Shown piece by piece: positions 46,057 through 54,584 of a stretch of DNA of 64,000 nucleotides. Made by a program: the position numbers and the translations under genes. Positions within the stretch are counted from its first letter, which is position 1; each line of letters starts with the position of its first letter. This stretch comes from Candidatus Poseidoniales archaeon (GTDB taxonomy: Archaea > Thermoplasmatota > Poseidoniia > Poseidoniales > Poseidoniaceae): NCBI GenBank assembly GCA_003602415.1, contig QQSK01000001.1, positions 1,353 through 65,352 of the forward strand. Reading direction: 5' to 3'. The notes beneath the pieces are model-generated. The model searched no databases and was not told the origin of the DNA. It saw only the letters and a list, made by a program, of their open reading frames with translations.

Positions 46057-46677
46057 ATGAACCCACAATTGCAGAACATTTTGATGCAGGATGCCATTAT
46101 TGTACAACAGGCTATAGAAATGGTTAATGTAATTGTTAATATTGATACTGCAAACAACTACGATTTATTCGCAACAACAGGTCACAAGCTAGGAACTGTC
46201 TCCGAAGTTGGCGGCGGTGCAGGTGGATTTATTCTGCGCCAACTATTCAATAACGCTCGTGCTTGCACTTTGCACATTGCTGATAATCATGGCCAAGTAG
46301 TTGGAACGGCTAAGAAACCATTTCGCCTATTCTTCTCTGAGATGGTTGCAGTCGACGGTAATGCCGAGGTAGGTCGTGCCAAAAGAGTCAGTTTTTTGAA
46401 AAGAAATTATGTCATTTCAGTAGGTGGAGTTGGAGGCTCAGTGTTCCAAATCGAAAGCAGTTGGTTCCAATTCAAAAGATTTAGTTTCAATGTCAAAAGA
46501 AATGGAATTGTGGTTGCATCTATCAATAAAAAATTCGAAGGATTCATGAAAATGGCTTTCACTCAAGCGGATAACTTTTCAATTCAATTTATTGATAAGA
46601 ACTTGACTTTAGAAGAGCGATACACATTATTCGCAACATTATTCCTCATCGACTTTGATGTCTTTGAACAAATGTGA
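46057..46677 (+). CDS. Scramblase/LURP-one-related (Tubby-like fold) protein
   Basis: A 206-aa protein with the beta-barrel pattern of the phospholipid-scramblase/LOR family: YDLFATTGHKLGTVSEVGGG, then LHIADNHGQVVGTAKKPFR, then FQIESSWFQFKRFSFNV and VVASINKKFEG. A final hydrophobic helix (TLFATLFLIDFDVF) matches the buried C-terminal helix of the fold. The function of prokaryotic members is unknown; lipid transfer should not be assumed. A Gly-rich segment near residues 48-57 is unusual. It starts 25 nt after the dihydrouridine synthase and may be co-transcribed. Confidence 0.7.
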   Translation: MNPQLQNILMQDAIIVQQAIEMVNVIVNIDTANNYDLFATTGHKLGTVSEVGGGAGGFILRQLFNNARACTLHIADNHGQVVGTAKKPFRLFFSEMVAVDGNAEVGRAKRVSFLKRNYVISVGGVGGSVFQIESSWFQFKRFSFNVKRNGIVVASINKKFEGFMKMAFTQADNFSIQFIDKNLTLEERYTLFATLFLIDFDVFEQM

Positions 46678-46679
46678 AA

Positions 46680-47771
46680 TCAAGAATTGGCAGATTCTAA
46701 ATTCGAGCCAATCTTTTCGATTCTTCTCAAGATTCGATCTAAGTCATCCATCGATTTTTGTTTCATCATAGTAACGTCCATGCCGACTAAGCGATGACCC
46801 AATGGCAGACGGCCTCCAAGTAAATTCAGAAGTAACATCTGGTCTTTAGCAGACATATTCTTCAACGCCTTCTCAATAGTTTCAGGCTTGCAATTACCCT
46901 TCTTGAGATTTTTCAAAATCGAGTTGGGAACAGATAATCTCTCAAACCCGCCTTTCTTTAACAACCAGTCTTCTCCTCTTCTCATATGTTGGGTAGTCAT
47001 CGCTGACCAAAGTGCAGTGGATAGCCGGTCGGTTCTAGCGATACGCTCAACCAATCCAGTAGCTCTGAATCTCTCGAGTATTCTACCCACACGAGGTTTA
47101 GGCCCTCCTAGTTCTTTGGCTGCTTCATCTATGGAAATTGGTGGTCCAGATTTTAGTAACAATTCAAACAATTTGACAGATAGAGAATCAGGATTATTCT
47201 CCTTACCAGGTCTTTCACCTAACAAACCCGAATCTGCCATAAATCGAGAGAGTTCGTTTTCTTCATTTTCCAAAGGACCCCATTCTTTGATACGAAGTAA
47301 TGCCTTTGGTTTACCATCTGGTGGCAATTCAATTTTCATTGCCACTTTTTTGCCTCTATTCCAAACTTCATCTAATAATTCTAAGCGTTGAGAATGAATA
47401 AGTTTAGCACGTATCTTCATATTATCAATTGCCTTAGAAATCGAGCCACCTGTGAGGTAATAGTTTTTCCAACCTTTACCTGATGAAGTAGATACCAAAC
47501 CTGCAGATACTAGACGAGCAAAGTGATGATGAATAGCAGCGGGCGTGAGTCCCAAATTTTCAGCCAATTCTCGGGTTTCATATCCCTTAGATGGATCTTT
47601 GAACAGGTGTTCAGATAGTACTCGATGGATTGGAGAAAAACTTCCATCGTCAGCAGCGTTTTCACTACGTCTACGATGTAGACAGAGAGTATCTATTATC
47701 CAAGATATCAAATTCTCTCTGTCTTTTTTACTCGCCGGTAATGGAATTTCATCTAGGCGAAGGTCGAACAT
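46680..47771 (-). CDS. Winged-helix transcriptional regulator-like protein
   Basis: A 363-aa protein with an ArsR-type winged helix near residues 45-110 (YETRELAENLGLTPAAIHHHFARL, with recognition helix TPAAIHHHF) and a second helix-turn-helix near 200-245 (PISIDEAAKELGGPKPRVGRIL). The C-terminal third is helical and basic, not recognised. No ligand domain is obvious. I prefer the ATG at 47771; a TTG at 47804 would add 11 residues. It is one of three neighbouring DNA-binding proteins on this strand, which suggests a small regulatory island. Confidence 0.75.
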   Translation of the reverse strand: MFDLRLDEIPLPASKKDRENLISWIIDTLCLHRRRSENAADDGSFSPIHRVLSEHLFKDPSKGYETRELAENLGLTPAAIHHHFARLVSAGLVSTSSGKGWKNYYLTGGSISKAIDNMKIRAKLIHSQRLELLDEVWNRGKKVAMKIELPPDGKPKALLRIKEWGPLENEENELSRFMADSGLLGERPGKENNPDSLSVKLFELLLKSGPPISIDEAAKELGGPKPRVGRILERFRATGLVERIARTDRLSTALWSAMTTQHMRRGEDWLLKKGGFERLSVPNSILKNLKKGNCKPETIEKALKNMSAKDQMLLLNLLGGRLPLGHRLVGMDVTMMKQKSMDDLDRILRRIEKIGSNLESANS

Positions 47772-47840
47772 ACTACCGACCGATTGACTAGAGGTCTTGA
47801 ACAATGCGCAACAAACGTCGCCTGAGAGACGATTACTGAA

Positions 47841-48488
47841 TCATCTTCGCTCATCGGACCATTCATAATCCGGGCTCTTTGATGGCTTCCACTCTTCAAC
47901 ATCAACCAAATGTGGTGCCATTTCAAGACGGTCTTCACGCAGAATCCCACGCCTTCGTAATACTTTGACAGCCGAATGAACCGTAGCACGAGACCTACCA
48001 ATTCTTCTTGCTAGTGAGGCTTGAGAACGAGGGATTCCATTGATTCTAATGTCGTCAATAATTGTTCGCTGAACTAAAGATAAACCAATTGGCATTTTTC
48101 TAGCAGCCTCATGCTCTCCCACAGACATCCCTCTTAGCACTTCAACTTGTGATGGTGCGCCAGCAAAGTAGCAAGTTCTTCCATTAACAGATATGATCGT
48201 AATCGCTTTTCGGCTAGACAAAACATCGAGGTGATGTCTCAAAGTTCCATTGGCTGCAGAAAGAGTTGCTTGTAATTCACGATAACATAATCCTGGAGAT
48301 TTATCCAATGTTCTAAGAATTCTCTGACGCAAAGGGTGTTCGTAATCACTAATCCTTGCTTTGACTCCTCCTCTAGCAAACGCTAGAGAAGAGATACTGG
48401 ACCCAATTCCTAGAAGTCCACCAGTAGCACCAGCTAGACCTGCAGCAAGCCAAGGCCGCTGAGAAATCCACTGTCTGAGGAGTGCCAT
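47841..48488 (-). CDS. Membrane-anchored double winged-helix regulator
   Basis: A 215-aa protein. A hydrophobic, Gly-rich helix at residues about 13-36 (WLAAGLAGATGGLLGIGSSI) is followed by two winged helices: residues about 50-110 (LRQRILRTLDKSPGLCYREL, SAANGTLRHHLDVL) and about 140-190 (RIGRSRATVHSAVKVLRRRG). The arrangement of an N-terminal membrane segment plus two MarR/ArsR-like domains suggests that DNA is bound at the membrane, for example in response to an envelope signal. The target is unknown. It may be co-transcribed with the neighbouring winged-helix gene, 69 nt away. Confidence 0.75.
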   Translation of the reverse strand: MALLRQWISQRPWLAAGLAGATGGLLGIGSSISSLAFARGGVKARISDYEHPLRQRILRTLDKSPGLCYRELQATLSAANGTLRHHLDVLSSRKAITIISVNGRTCYFAGAPSQVEVLRGMSVGEHEAARKMPIGLSLVQRTIIDDIRINGIPRSQASLARRIGRSRATVHSAVKVLRRRGILREDRLEMAPHLVDVEEWKPSKSPDYEWSDERR

Positions 48489-48535
48489 ATACTCGTTTTA
48501 GAGCCGCTCACTTGTAATGGATTCGGTTTCATGTC

Positions 48536-48994
48536 TCATTTAGAGGATTTCAGAGAACCGTTACGAATCTTGAGATGAGCGACAAGAGGTGATAGTAATC
48601 GGCCACAGGTTATTCCATGCTCAGAGAGGATGTAATCTACACGAACAGGAGGACCATCGTCAACTTGGCGAATAACAAGTTCTTCTTCTACCAAGAAACG
48701 TAGTTTATCTGACAAAGTTCGACTGGATATTCCTGCAAGTAAGGTCTTCAGTTGGTTGAATCTTCTTGGACCTGCAATATACAATGTCGAGAGGATTTCA
48801 ATCGTCCATCGGCTTCCAAAAACGTGTAATGCCTCAACAGCAGCATCAACTTCCCAAGTAGTATTCCAAGGGCCTTTATTTGAATGACCAGCAAGTACAC
48901 TCCGAATGTGAGTTCCACTAGAAATTGTATTTTGGATGTGATTTTCAACATCCGTTAGAACAGGGTCTGGCAGAGCAAGAGGAGGCTCGGGCAT
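48536..48994 (-). CDS. HxlR-family winged-helix regulator
   Basis: A 152-aa protein. The central 95 residues match HxlR: ALHVFGSRWTIEILSTLYIAG with the conserved Trp, FNQLKTLLAGISSRTLSDKLRFL as recognition region, and a wing followed by VDYILSEHGI. HxlR proteins are usually dimeric and respond to small molecules or redox state. There is no conserved N-terminal Cys. The start at 48994 follows AGGAG by 5 nt; the open frame continues 18 codons upstream without support. The acyl-CoA dehydrogenase fusion lies 50 nt further and in the same direction, so it may be the regulated neighbour. Confidence 0.85.
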   Translation of the reverse strand: MPEPPLALPDPVLTDVENHIQNTISSGTHIRSVLAGHSNKGPWNTTWEVDAAVEALHVFGSRWTIEILSTLYIAGPRRFNQLKTLLAGISSRTLSDKLRFLVEEELVIRQVDDGPPVRVDYILSEHGITCGRLLSPLVAHLKIRNGSLKSSK

Positions 48995-49044
48995 AAGTCT
49001 CCTAAACGGTGTCTGAAATAAAACATAGTGTAACTGTAACACCA

Positions 49045-51102
49045 TCACAGATTTTGATATGTTGGCTTTCTACCTTCAATCAATGCGCTTAATCCTTCTA
49101 GAGCATCAGAGGTTGAGAAAATCCCTTCTAGGTTTTCCAATTCCTTGGCTAATCCATCACCTAGTTCTGTTTGTCCAGCAGCATCGATCAAATCACTAGC
49201 CATACGCAGTGCGATAGGAGCGGTTCTTGATAATGATTTGATTTGACGAGACACATTCCTGTCTTCCAAATCAAACCCTTCTGGACACTTACCAGAAAGA
49301 ATGGCTGGCATGTTTTTGTCACTGTAGAAAGATTCTGCAAATTGAGCAACCTTTGAATCTGGATTCGTAGGCTTGCTAGGATATTTGTTATCCGGTTTAC
49401 CGGTTGAATTTATTTCTAAAATTGTAGAATCTACTTCGGTCACATCGACTAAATGAGTTACTAATCCAAGATCAGTTGCGGTTTTGGCATCCATGAAATT
49501 ACCAGCCAAAACAGCCCATCGAGCAGCAGGAATTCCAGAAATCCTTGCAGGGCGTTGTGTTCCTCCCAATCCAGGGAAAATACCTATGCTTGTTTCTGGG
49601 AACCTAAACTGAGTCTTTCTTGTGCCAACTCTGTAGTCACAAGATAGAGCCAATTCTAAACCGCCTCCTAAAGATAGACCAGTTGTCAGGGCTATCGTAG
49701 TTTTACTCGAAGATTCTAATTTTCCTAATACATCATGTCCATCAGCGGTGAAATCGTAGATGTCAGGGAATGAATCAGCTCTTATCTTGTCGACGAAGAA
49801 CTTCACATCGGCTCCAGCAACAAACGCTTTACCAGCACCATCTAGAACAATCGTCTTGACCGAGTCGTTCGAATTAGCAGCATCTATTGCTTTGCCCAAT
49901 TGTCCTACAACTGTTTCGTTCAGAGCGTTCATTGCTTCAGGACGATTAATCGTAATCGTTGCAATAGAGTCCCTGATATCGAGGTCTACATAATTGAAAT
50001 CAAATACGTCTTCTCTGTTCCAAACACTTGGTAGTGGGAAGTTTGCAAGTTCGCAATAATCCTCAGCCATTACTTTAGCCTCATCAATACCTAGGCGATT
50101 AGCTAATTCAAATGGACCTCTAGCCCATCTTAATCCTACTTTTGCGCCTCTATCTACGTCTTCTAATGAACAAATTTCTTCATCTACAATTTGTCCTGCA
50201 ACTGCAAATACTTGACCTAATAATCTGGTACGAATAGTCTGTGCCGCATCTTCGCTACACTCAATATCTTCACCAATATCCCATTGATTACCTGCCTCTA
50301 CCATTTCACGTAGATTCTCGGCACCAACATATCTTGGAGTTTCTAATTGCTCTGCAAGATAATCGGTTGAATGTAAGGCAATTGGAGGTCCAGTGAGATT
50401 CATCAAAGCGAAAGGACCCATTCCTATTCTGAATGCTTTCATTGCAACAGCATCTATTGCAGCAGCGCTTGCAATACCTTCCTGTAATAGTAAACATGCT
50501 TCATTTAGCCATGGAACGAAGAACCGGTTTACTACAAAACCAGGACGATCTTTACACAGGATTACTACCTTACCGAGTCCACGACAATATTGTACAGTCC
50601 TAGCGATTGTTTCATCTGAGGAATCTTCTCCAGGAATAACTTCTACCAATCGGTTTTTTGCTGGGTGATAAAAGAAATGCAATCCTACAAACCTGTCAGG
50701 TCTTCCCGATGCTTTAGCTAAGTCATTTACAGACAGCGAAGATGTATTGGATGCTAGAATTGTATTCTGACCACATACTTCATTCAAGGTATTGAAAACC
50801 GCAGTTTTGATATCAAAGTCTTCGAAAACGGCTTCGATAACCAAATCGGTATCTTTAGCAGTATTTTCGGTTCCAACAACACCGGCGATTCTTCCTTGAA
50901 TATCTTCGACTTGTTGCGGAGAGAAAATTCTTCTTTCTACCGCTTCAGAAAGGAAATTTGCAATAATTGACTGACCTCTCTCAACCCATTGTGCTTCTCT
51001 ATCCACCATTTGGACATCGAATTCTTCTTGAGCAGTTTTTTGCGCGATACCGGACCCCATGTTTCCAGCGCCGATGATTGCCACACTCTGAACAGGCTGC
51101 AT
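49045..51102 (-). CDS. 3-hydroxyacyl-CoA dehydrogenase / enoyl-CoA hydratase fusion
   Basis: A 685-aa bifunctional beta-oxidation enzyme, with the dehydrogenase first and the hydratase last (reverse of bacterial FadB). The N-terminal Rossmann domain has SVAIIGAGNMGSGIAQ, and GLHFFYHPAKNRLVEVIPG carries the catalytic His. The dehydrogenase C-terminal domain (about 175-365) is duplicated in the usual way. The crotonase part (about 375-640) has the oxyanion segment AFVAGADVKF, and both catalytic Glu residues, in SLGGGLELALSCDYR and FRFPETSIGIFPGLGG. It would convert enoyl-CoA to 3-oxoacyl-CoA with NAD. Start codons at 51153, 51129 and 51102 are all in frame; 51102 fits homologues best. Confidence 0.93.
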   Translation of the reverse strand: MQPVQSVAIIGAGNMGSGIAQKTAQEEFDVQMVDREAQWVERGQSIIANFLSEAVERRIFSPQQVEDIQGRIAGVVGTENTAKDTDLVIEAVFEDFDIKTAVFNTLNEVCGQNTILASNTSSLSVNDLAKASGRPDRFVGLHFFYHPAKNRLVEVIPGEDSSDETIARTVQYCRGLGKVVILCKDRPGFVVNRFFVPWLNEACLLLQEGIASAAAIDAVAMKAFRIGMGPFALMNLTGPPIALHSTDYLAEQLETPRYVGAENLREMVEAGNQWDIGEDIECSEDAAQTIRTRLLGQVFAVAGQIVDEEICSLEDVDRGAKVGLRWARGPFELANRLGIDEAKVMAEDYCELANFPLPSVWNREDVFDFNYVDLDIRDSIATITINRPEAMNALNETVVGQLGKAIDAANSNDSVKTIVLDGAGKAFVAGADVKFFVDKIRADSFPDIYDFTADGHDVLGKLESSSKTTIALTTGLSLGGGLELALSCDYRVGTRKTQFRFPETSIGIFPGLGGTQRPARISGIPAARWAVLAGNFMDAKTATDLGLVTHLVDVTEVDSTILEINSTGKPDNKYPSKPTNPDSKVAQFAESFYSDKNMPAILSGKCPEGFDLEDRNVSRQIKSLSRTAPIALRMASDLIDAAGQTELGDGLAKELENLEGIFSTSDALEGLSALIEGRKPTYQNL

Positions 51103-51153
51103 GAATAGCCCCAAATCAAACCCCTCCATGAACTCAACGGCTGGAGAAATCAA

Positions 51154-52197
51154 TCAGAAAAGAGAATCATATGCTTCTTTGAGCCTTCCAGCCCAATTTT
51201 CGATTGAGAAATCTTTTGCTCTTGCTTGAACTACAGAACTTTCATCGCTTAATTCACGAATAGCAGTTCTCCACATTTCAATATCTTCTGGTGGTAAGAT
51301 ATGATGTTCTAGAGGAATCTCATTGTGTGCTGGAGCATCTGCAACCAAAGCGACAGTACCAGCGGCGTATGCTTCTAAGGGAGGTAGCCCAAACCCTTCC
51401 GCTACAGATGGGAACAATAGTGCGTCTGCATGTTGCAATGCAGCGACCATTTCTTGTTGCTCAACTCTGCCTACCCAATTCAATTTGCATCCAACCTCTT
51501 CGGCTAATTTGGTTAATTTTATTCTAGATTCTTTAGAGGACTCAGCGCCGATCTTATGCAATGTAATGTCCATCCCAGCACAGACCTTTATCGCAAAATC
51601 AACACGCTTTCTTGGCTCTTCACTTCCAATGATTAGCAGATTCACTCCATTGCTAAACCAAGATGGTTTTGTGGTTTTTTGTTGATATTTTTCCAAATCA
51701 ATAGCATGTGGAATCCATGTGGTAGGAACTCCTGGGAATCTCATTTCACATTCTTGTTGTGTATCTTTTGAGACACATATTAGCAAACCGGCTCGACTCA
51801 AACCTTTCTTGATTCTAGCCAAATCTTTTCGGCGAATGTATGTTGGTTTTTGCTCCCCTACCTCAATGCCATTTCTTGAATTTGGGAATAGGTGAAATAA
51901 ATCATGAACAGTAACAACAGATTTTCCAGAAACGGGTACTAAGCCAGCTTGTTCTTGGTCGGTAACATGAACAATATCATGACTTTTAGATTGAAGTTTA
52001 ACTTTCGAAGGTCCTGCTTTCCATCTTTTCCATAATCTTTTGATGGGGTTTTTACTAATGTCATATTCGTGTACCAAACCCAACTCATATCCTTCAATCA
52101 ATCCGGTTTCCAGCCGTTCCGACAATGCTGCATGTGTGCTACCTAAGCCCGAAAAAGGAGACAATGCTCCTCCTCTTGCTAACATAACCCTTCGCAA
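51154..52197 (-). CDS. Family 4 glycosyltransferase
   Basis: A 347-aa GT-B fold enzyme. The N-terminal domain has VTVHDLFHLFPNSRNG and LLICVSKDTQQECEMRFPG. The C-terminal nucleotide-sugar domain has LLIIGSEEPRKRVDFAIKV and the EX7E signature in SVAEGFGLPPLEAYAAG. It transfers a sugar with retention of configuration. The acceptor could be a lipid, a glycan or a protein; the abundance of sequon-rich surface proteins makes N-glycan assembly plausible, but this is inference. It sits between the acyl-CoA fusion enzyme and taw1, with short gaps. Confidence 0.9.
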   Translation of the reverse strand: MRRVMLARGGALSPFSGLGSTHAALSERLETGLIEGYELGLVHEYDISKNPIKRLWKRWKAGPSKVKLQSKSHDIVHVTDQEQAGLVPVSGKSVVTVHDLFHLFPNSRNGIEVGEQKPTYIRRKDLARIKKGLSRAGLLICVSKDTQQECEMRFPGVPTTWIPHAIDLEKYQQKTTKPSWFSNGVNLLIIGSEEPRKRVDFAIKVCAGMDITLHKIGAESSKESRIKLTKLAEEVGCKLNWVGRVEQQEMVAALQHADALLFPSVAEGFGLPPLEAYAAGTVALVADAPAHNEIPLEHHILPPEDIEMWRTAIRELSDESSVVQARAKDFSIENWAGRLKEAYDSLF

Positions 52198-52206
52198 AAA
52201 TATCCC

Positions 52207-53208
52207 TCATTGTACAATTTTTAGATGTTTGATAGATTCTGCAATTCCAAGATCTTCAGGGAAATGCATCGATGCTTCTGGAATTGGAATAGGAACGATT
52301 TCTCTGCCGACCAAAGCTACCCTGCTAGGAGGTGAATCATCGAGTAATTTTCTATCTGTTAGGGGCGCTAAAGCATTTGAGAATTCTAAGATGTCATCAT
52401 GGAATGGCATATTCTCTGCGGTCAAATTTTCTCTTGAATTTCCTACATGGACATATCCTTTACATTCAATCCAATCAGGGTCAGCACGATTATCTAATGC
52501 TGCATACTGAGGGATATGTTCTGGTTTCATATTTTTTCCTTTAATCAGGGTATGGCGGCAAACAATTCTAGTGTCTAAGCTAGGTAGAAGGTCAATGGTT
52601 TCATCGAATTTATCCCATGCAGCAGAATTCCATTTCGGCCTGCAGATTTCATCGAAAACTTCCTTGTTTGGAGCATCTACTGAAACATATAACTGAGTTG
52701 GTAAAGTATCGAGATTTTCTAGGACTTTAGGAAGAGTTCCATTTGTTACTAGCATCGTAGTCATTCCGTGTGAGTGACACAATTCCATGTATTCTGAAAG
52801 ACGGGTGTATAATGTCGGCTCTCCATTCAGAGATATAGCAACATGTTTGGGGTTTTGGGCATCTAGGAATTTTTCTTGTGGTACCTTAGGATTTCCACCG
52901 AATCCAGAAAGTAGTCTACGTTGAGCTCTAACCGATTCATACAACATCTCTAACGGATCTTGGTCTGTTAGTTCTAAGGAATCCATGTGAGGCTCTCTCC
53001 AGCAATACGAACAAGCAAGATTACATTGGTCAACAACTGGTGACATTTGCATACAATTATGGCTCGCAATACCGTAGAATCGGCCTTTGTAGCATTGCCT
53101 ATCTCTCAGCAAGGATTCTTTGGTCCAATGACAAATTTTGACACCGCCATGCTCACCAACAATATGGTAACGTTGCTTTTGCAACTTCGCCTTTAGTAGC
53201 GGGTCCAT
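52207..53208 (-). CDS. taw1: tRNA wybutosine-synthesis radical SAM enzyme Taw1 (TYW1)
   Basis: A 333-aa enzyme that condenses N1-methylguanosine 37 of tRNA-Phe with pyruvate to form the tricyclic imG-14 base. It has the radical-SAM motif CNLACSYCW (Cys62, 66, 69) and three further cysteines at 26, 39 and 52, the pattern that binds the second 4Fe-4S cluster in archaeal TYW1. HVAISLNGEPTLYTRL, MLVTNGTLP and QLYVSVDAPNKE are family signatures. No flavodoxin domain is present, as usual for archaea. The start at 53208 gives the standard N-terminus. Confidence 0.95.
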   Translation of the reverse strand: MDPLLKAKLQKQRYHIVGEHGGVKICHWTKESLLRDRQCYKGRFYGIASHNCMQMSPVVDQCNLACSYCWREPHMDSLELTDQDPLEMLYESVRAQRRLLSGFGGNPKVPQEKFLDAQNPKHVAISLNGEPTLYTRLSEYMELCHSHGMTTMLVTNGTLPKVLENLDTLPTQLYVSVDAPNKEVFDEICRPKWNSAAWDKFDETIDLLPSLDTRIVCRHTLIKGKNMKPEHIPQYAALDNRADPDWIECKGYVHVGNSRENLTAENMPFHDDILEFSNALAPLTDRKLLDDSPPSRVALVGREIVPIPIPEASMHFPEDLGIAESIKHLKIVQ

Positions 53209-53274
53209 GTTGAAGCGGACAAGTCATGCTGATTTCAAACCCACGCTTATGAGTGAGTTATACTTCGGCCAATC

Positions 53275-54276
53275 ATGGAGGAAACCCAAGAAACATGGTT
53301 ACCTCATCTTTTAGGCTTTATTTTGCCTATTGTTACCATCTCAGGTATTTACCTTGGTGGTTGGTGGTCATTTTCTGGTTTCGTGTATGCAGTAGGTCTT
53401 TGCCCCATATTCGATTTACTCTCTCCAGAAAGGGCTCCCACCCGTGGTGAGATGTCCTCTGTTCCATGGAATGCTCTATTATTTGCACATGGATTATTCA
53501 TGTATTCATCGATAGGAATCCTCCTGTGGAAAGCGAATCTTGATGGGTTTGGATTACCCATAATCTTGGGTGCTCTTTCTGTTGGTGTAGTGGGTGGAAT
53601 ATCTGGAATAATCAACGCTCATGAAGCGGGTCATCGCAAGAAAGGAAGTTTGATTTGGAGAATCGCAAGACTGAATCTGTTTTTGGTCTTGTATTCACAT
53701 TTTACAACCGAACATAATCATGGTCATCATCGAAACTATGCTACTGAATTAGATCCAGCATCATCACCCGAAGGTCGAGGTTTGTGGACTCAAATTCTAA
53801 TGACGGTTCCTCTTCAATACATCTCAGCGTGGAAAACTCATTCAGATAAAGGGAAGAAGATGTTCAACAATCCAATACTTCACGGAATATTGTTGCAACT
53901 TATCTTACTGGCGACACTCTGGTATTACTCAATAGCAATGCTTGGAGCATTCCTGATACAGGCTGGTTTGGCCATTATTTTGCTTGAATATGTAAATTAC
54001 ATGCAACACTATGGTCTACGAAGAGAAGTCGGTGAAAGGCACACAGAGATGCATTCATGGGAACATAGAGGAGTTTGGTCAAGATGGACTCTACTAGAAT
54101 TACCCCTACATCCTGCCCATCATCTGAAAGCAAGTAGCCCCATGTGGGAATTAAGAGCTTATGAAAAATCTCCACAATTACCAGGAGGATATTATCTGTG
54201 TTTCTTGATGTCCTTGTTTCCTCCACTTTGGAAACGAGTAATGGCAAAAAGGCTTGAGATGTTCAATCAAAATTGA
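53275..54276 (+). CDS. AlkB-type membrane di-iron hydroxylase (alkane 1-monooxygenase-like)
   Basis: A 333-aa membrane protein with about six helices. All AlkB-type histidine boxes are visible: HEAGH (His116, His120), EHNHGHH (146-152), and LPLHPAHH (276-283). Between boxes 2 and 3 there is the NYMQHYGLRR form of the HYG motif that separates alkane hydroxylases from desaturases. The family inserts oxygen at a terminal methyl of alkanes or fatty acyl chains, using rubredoxin as electron donor. No rubredoxin gene is adjacent; the Rieske protein at 63.2 kb is far. The ATG at 53275 is not preceded by a strong binding site. Related hydroxylases act on other hydrophobic substrates, so alkane as substrate is not proven. 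Confidence 0.85.
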   Translation: MEETQETWLPHLLGFILPIVTISGIYLGGWWSFSGFVYAVGLCPIFDLLSPERAPTRGEMSSVPWNALLFAHGLFMYSSIGILLWKANLDGFGLPIILGALSVGVVGGISGIINAHEAGHRKKGSLIWRIARLNLFLVLYSHFTTEHNHGHHRNYATELDPASSPEGRGLWTQILMTVPLQYISAWKTHSDKGKKMFNNPILHGILLQLILLATLWYYSIAMLGAFLIQAGLAIILLEYVNYMQHYGLRREVGERHTEMHSWEHRGVWSRWTLLELPLHPAHHLKASSPMWELRAYEKSPQLPGGYYLCFLMSLFPPLWKRVMAKRLEMFNQN

Positions 54277-54298
54277 GGCCAATATCGCTTCAAATCTA

Positions 54299-54334
54299 GG
54301 TGTTATCTAAAACACTTAGTTTAAACATAACACC
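54299..54334. promoter_or_regulatory. Inverted repeat GGTGTTAT...ATAACACC
   Basis: Perfect 8-bp arms (54299-54306 and 54327-54334) are separated by 20 nt, which hold a smaller inverted repeat (CTAA, 5 nt, TTAG). It lies 22 bp after the hydroxylase stop and about 50 bp before a small ORF. It looks like a dyad operator or a long hairpin ending the hydroxylase transcript. Confidence 0.5.
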
Positions 54335-54381
54335 CAAAACGCATTATAGGGCCGGTTCCAAAAGTAAACTGAGGCAATAGT

Positions 54382-54504
54382 ATGGACCGCGAGCTAGACA
54401 CATGGGTTGAAGAAGTAATGTCGAAACAAGAATACCGAAACGGTATCTTTTCAGGGAGTGGAATTATCCACTGGCTTAGAAAGAAGACCTTCGGGACCAA
54501 GTAA
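54382..54504 (+). CDS. Small protein, 40 aa, unknown
   Basis: The frame reads MDRELDTWVEEVMSK then QEYRNGIFSGSGIIHWLRKKT and ends FGTK. GAGG lies 7 nt before the ATG, and a run of six T follows 8 nt after the stop, so it is laid out like a complete small gene. The first half could form an acidic amphipathic helix and the end is basic. I recognise no family. It lies between the hydroxylase and the ABC transporter operon, in what would otherwise be a 308-nt gap. Confidence 0.55.
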   Translation: MDRELDTWVEEVMSKQEYRNGIFSGSGIIHWLRKKTFGTK

Positions 54505-54520
54505 ATTGTAAATTTTTTAT
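54505..54520 (+). terminator. T-rich putative terminator
   Basis: Six consecutive T (54513-54518) follow the stop of the 40-aa ORF. Archaeal polymerase stops at such U-runs without needing a hairpin. The separate TATA-like CATATAGCAT at 54541 would then serve the ABC operon. Confidence 0.35.
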
Positions 54521-54584
54521 GGGCAAATCAAACACTACTTCATATAGCATAACTTCATGATGCTGATTAGTAGTGTGAGTTGTT

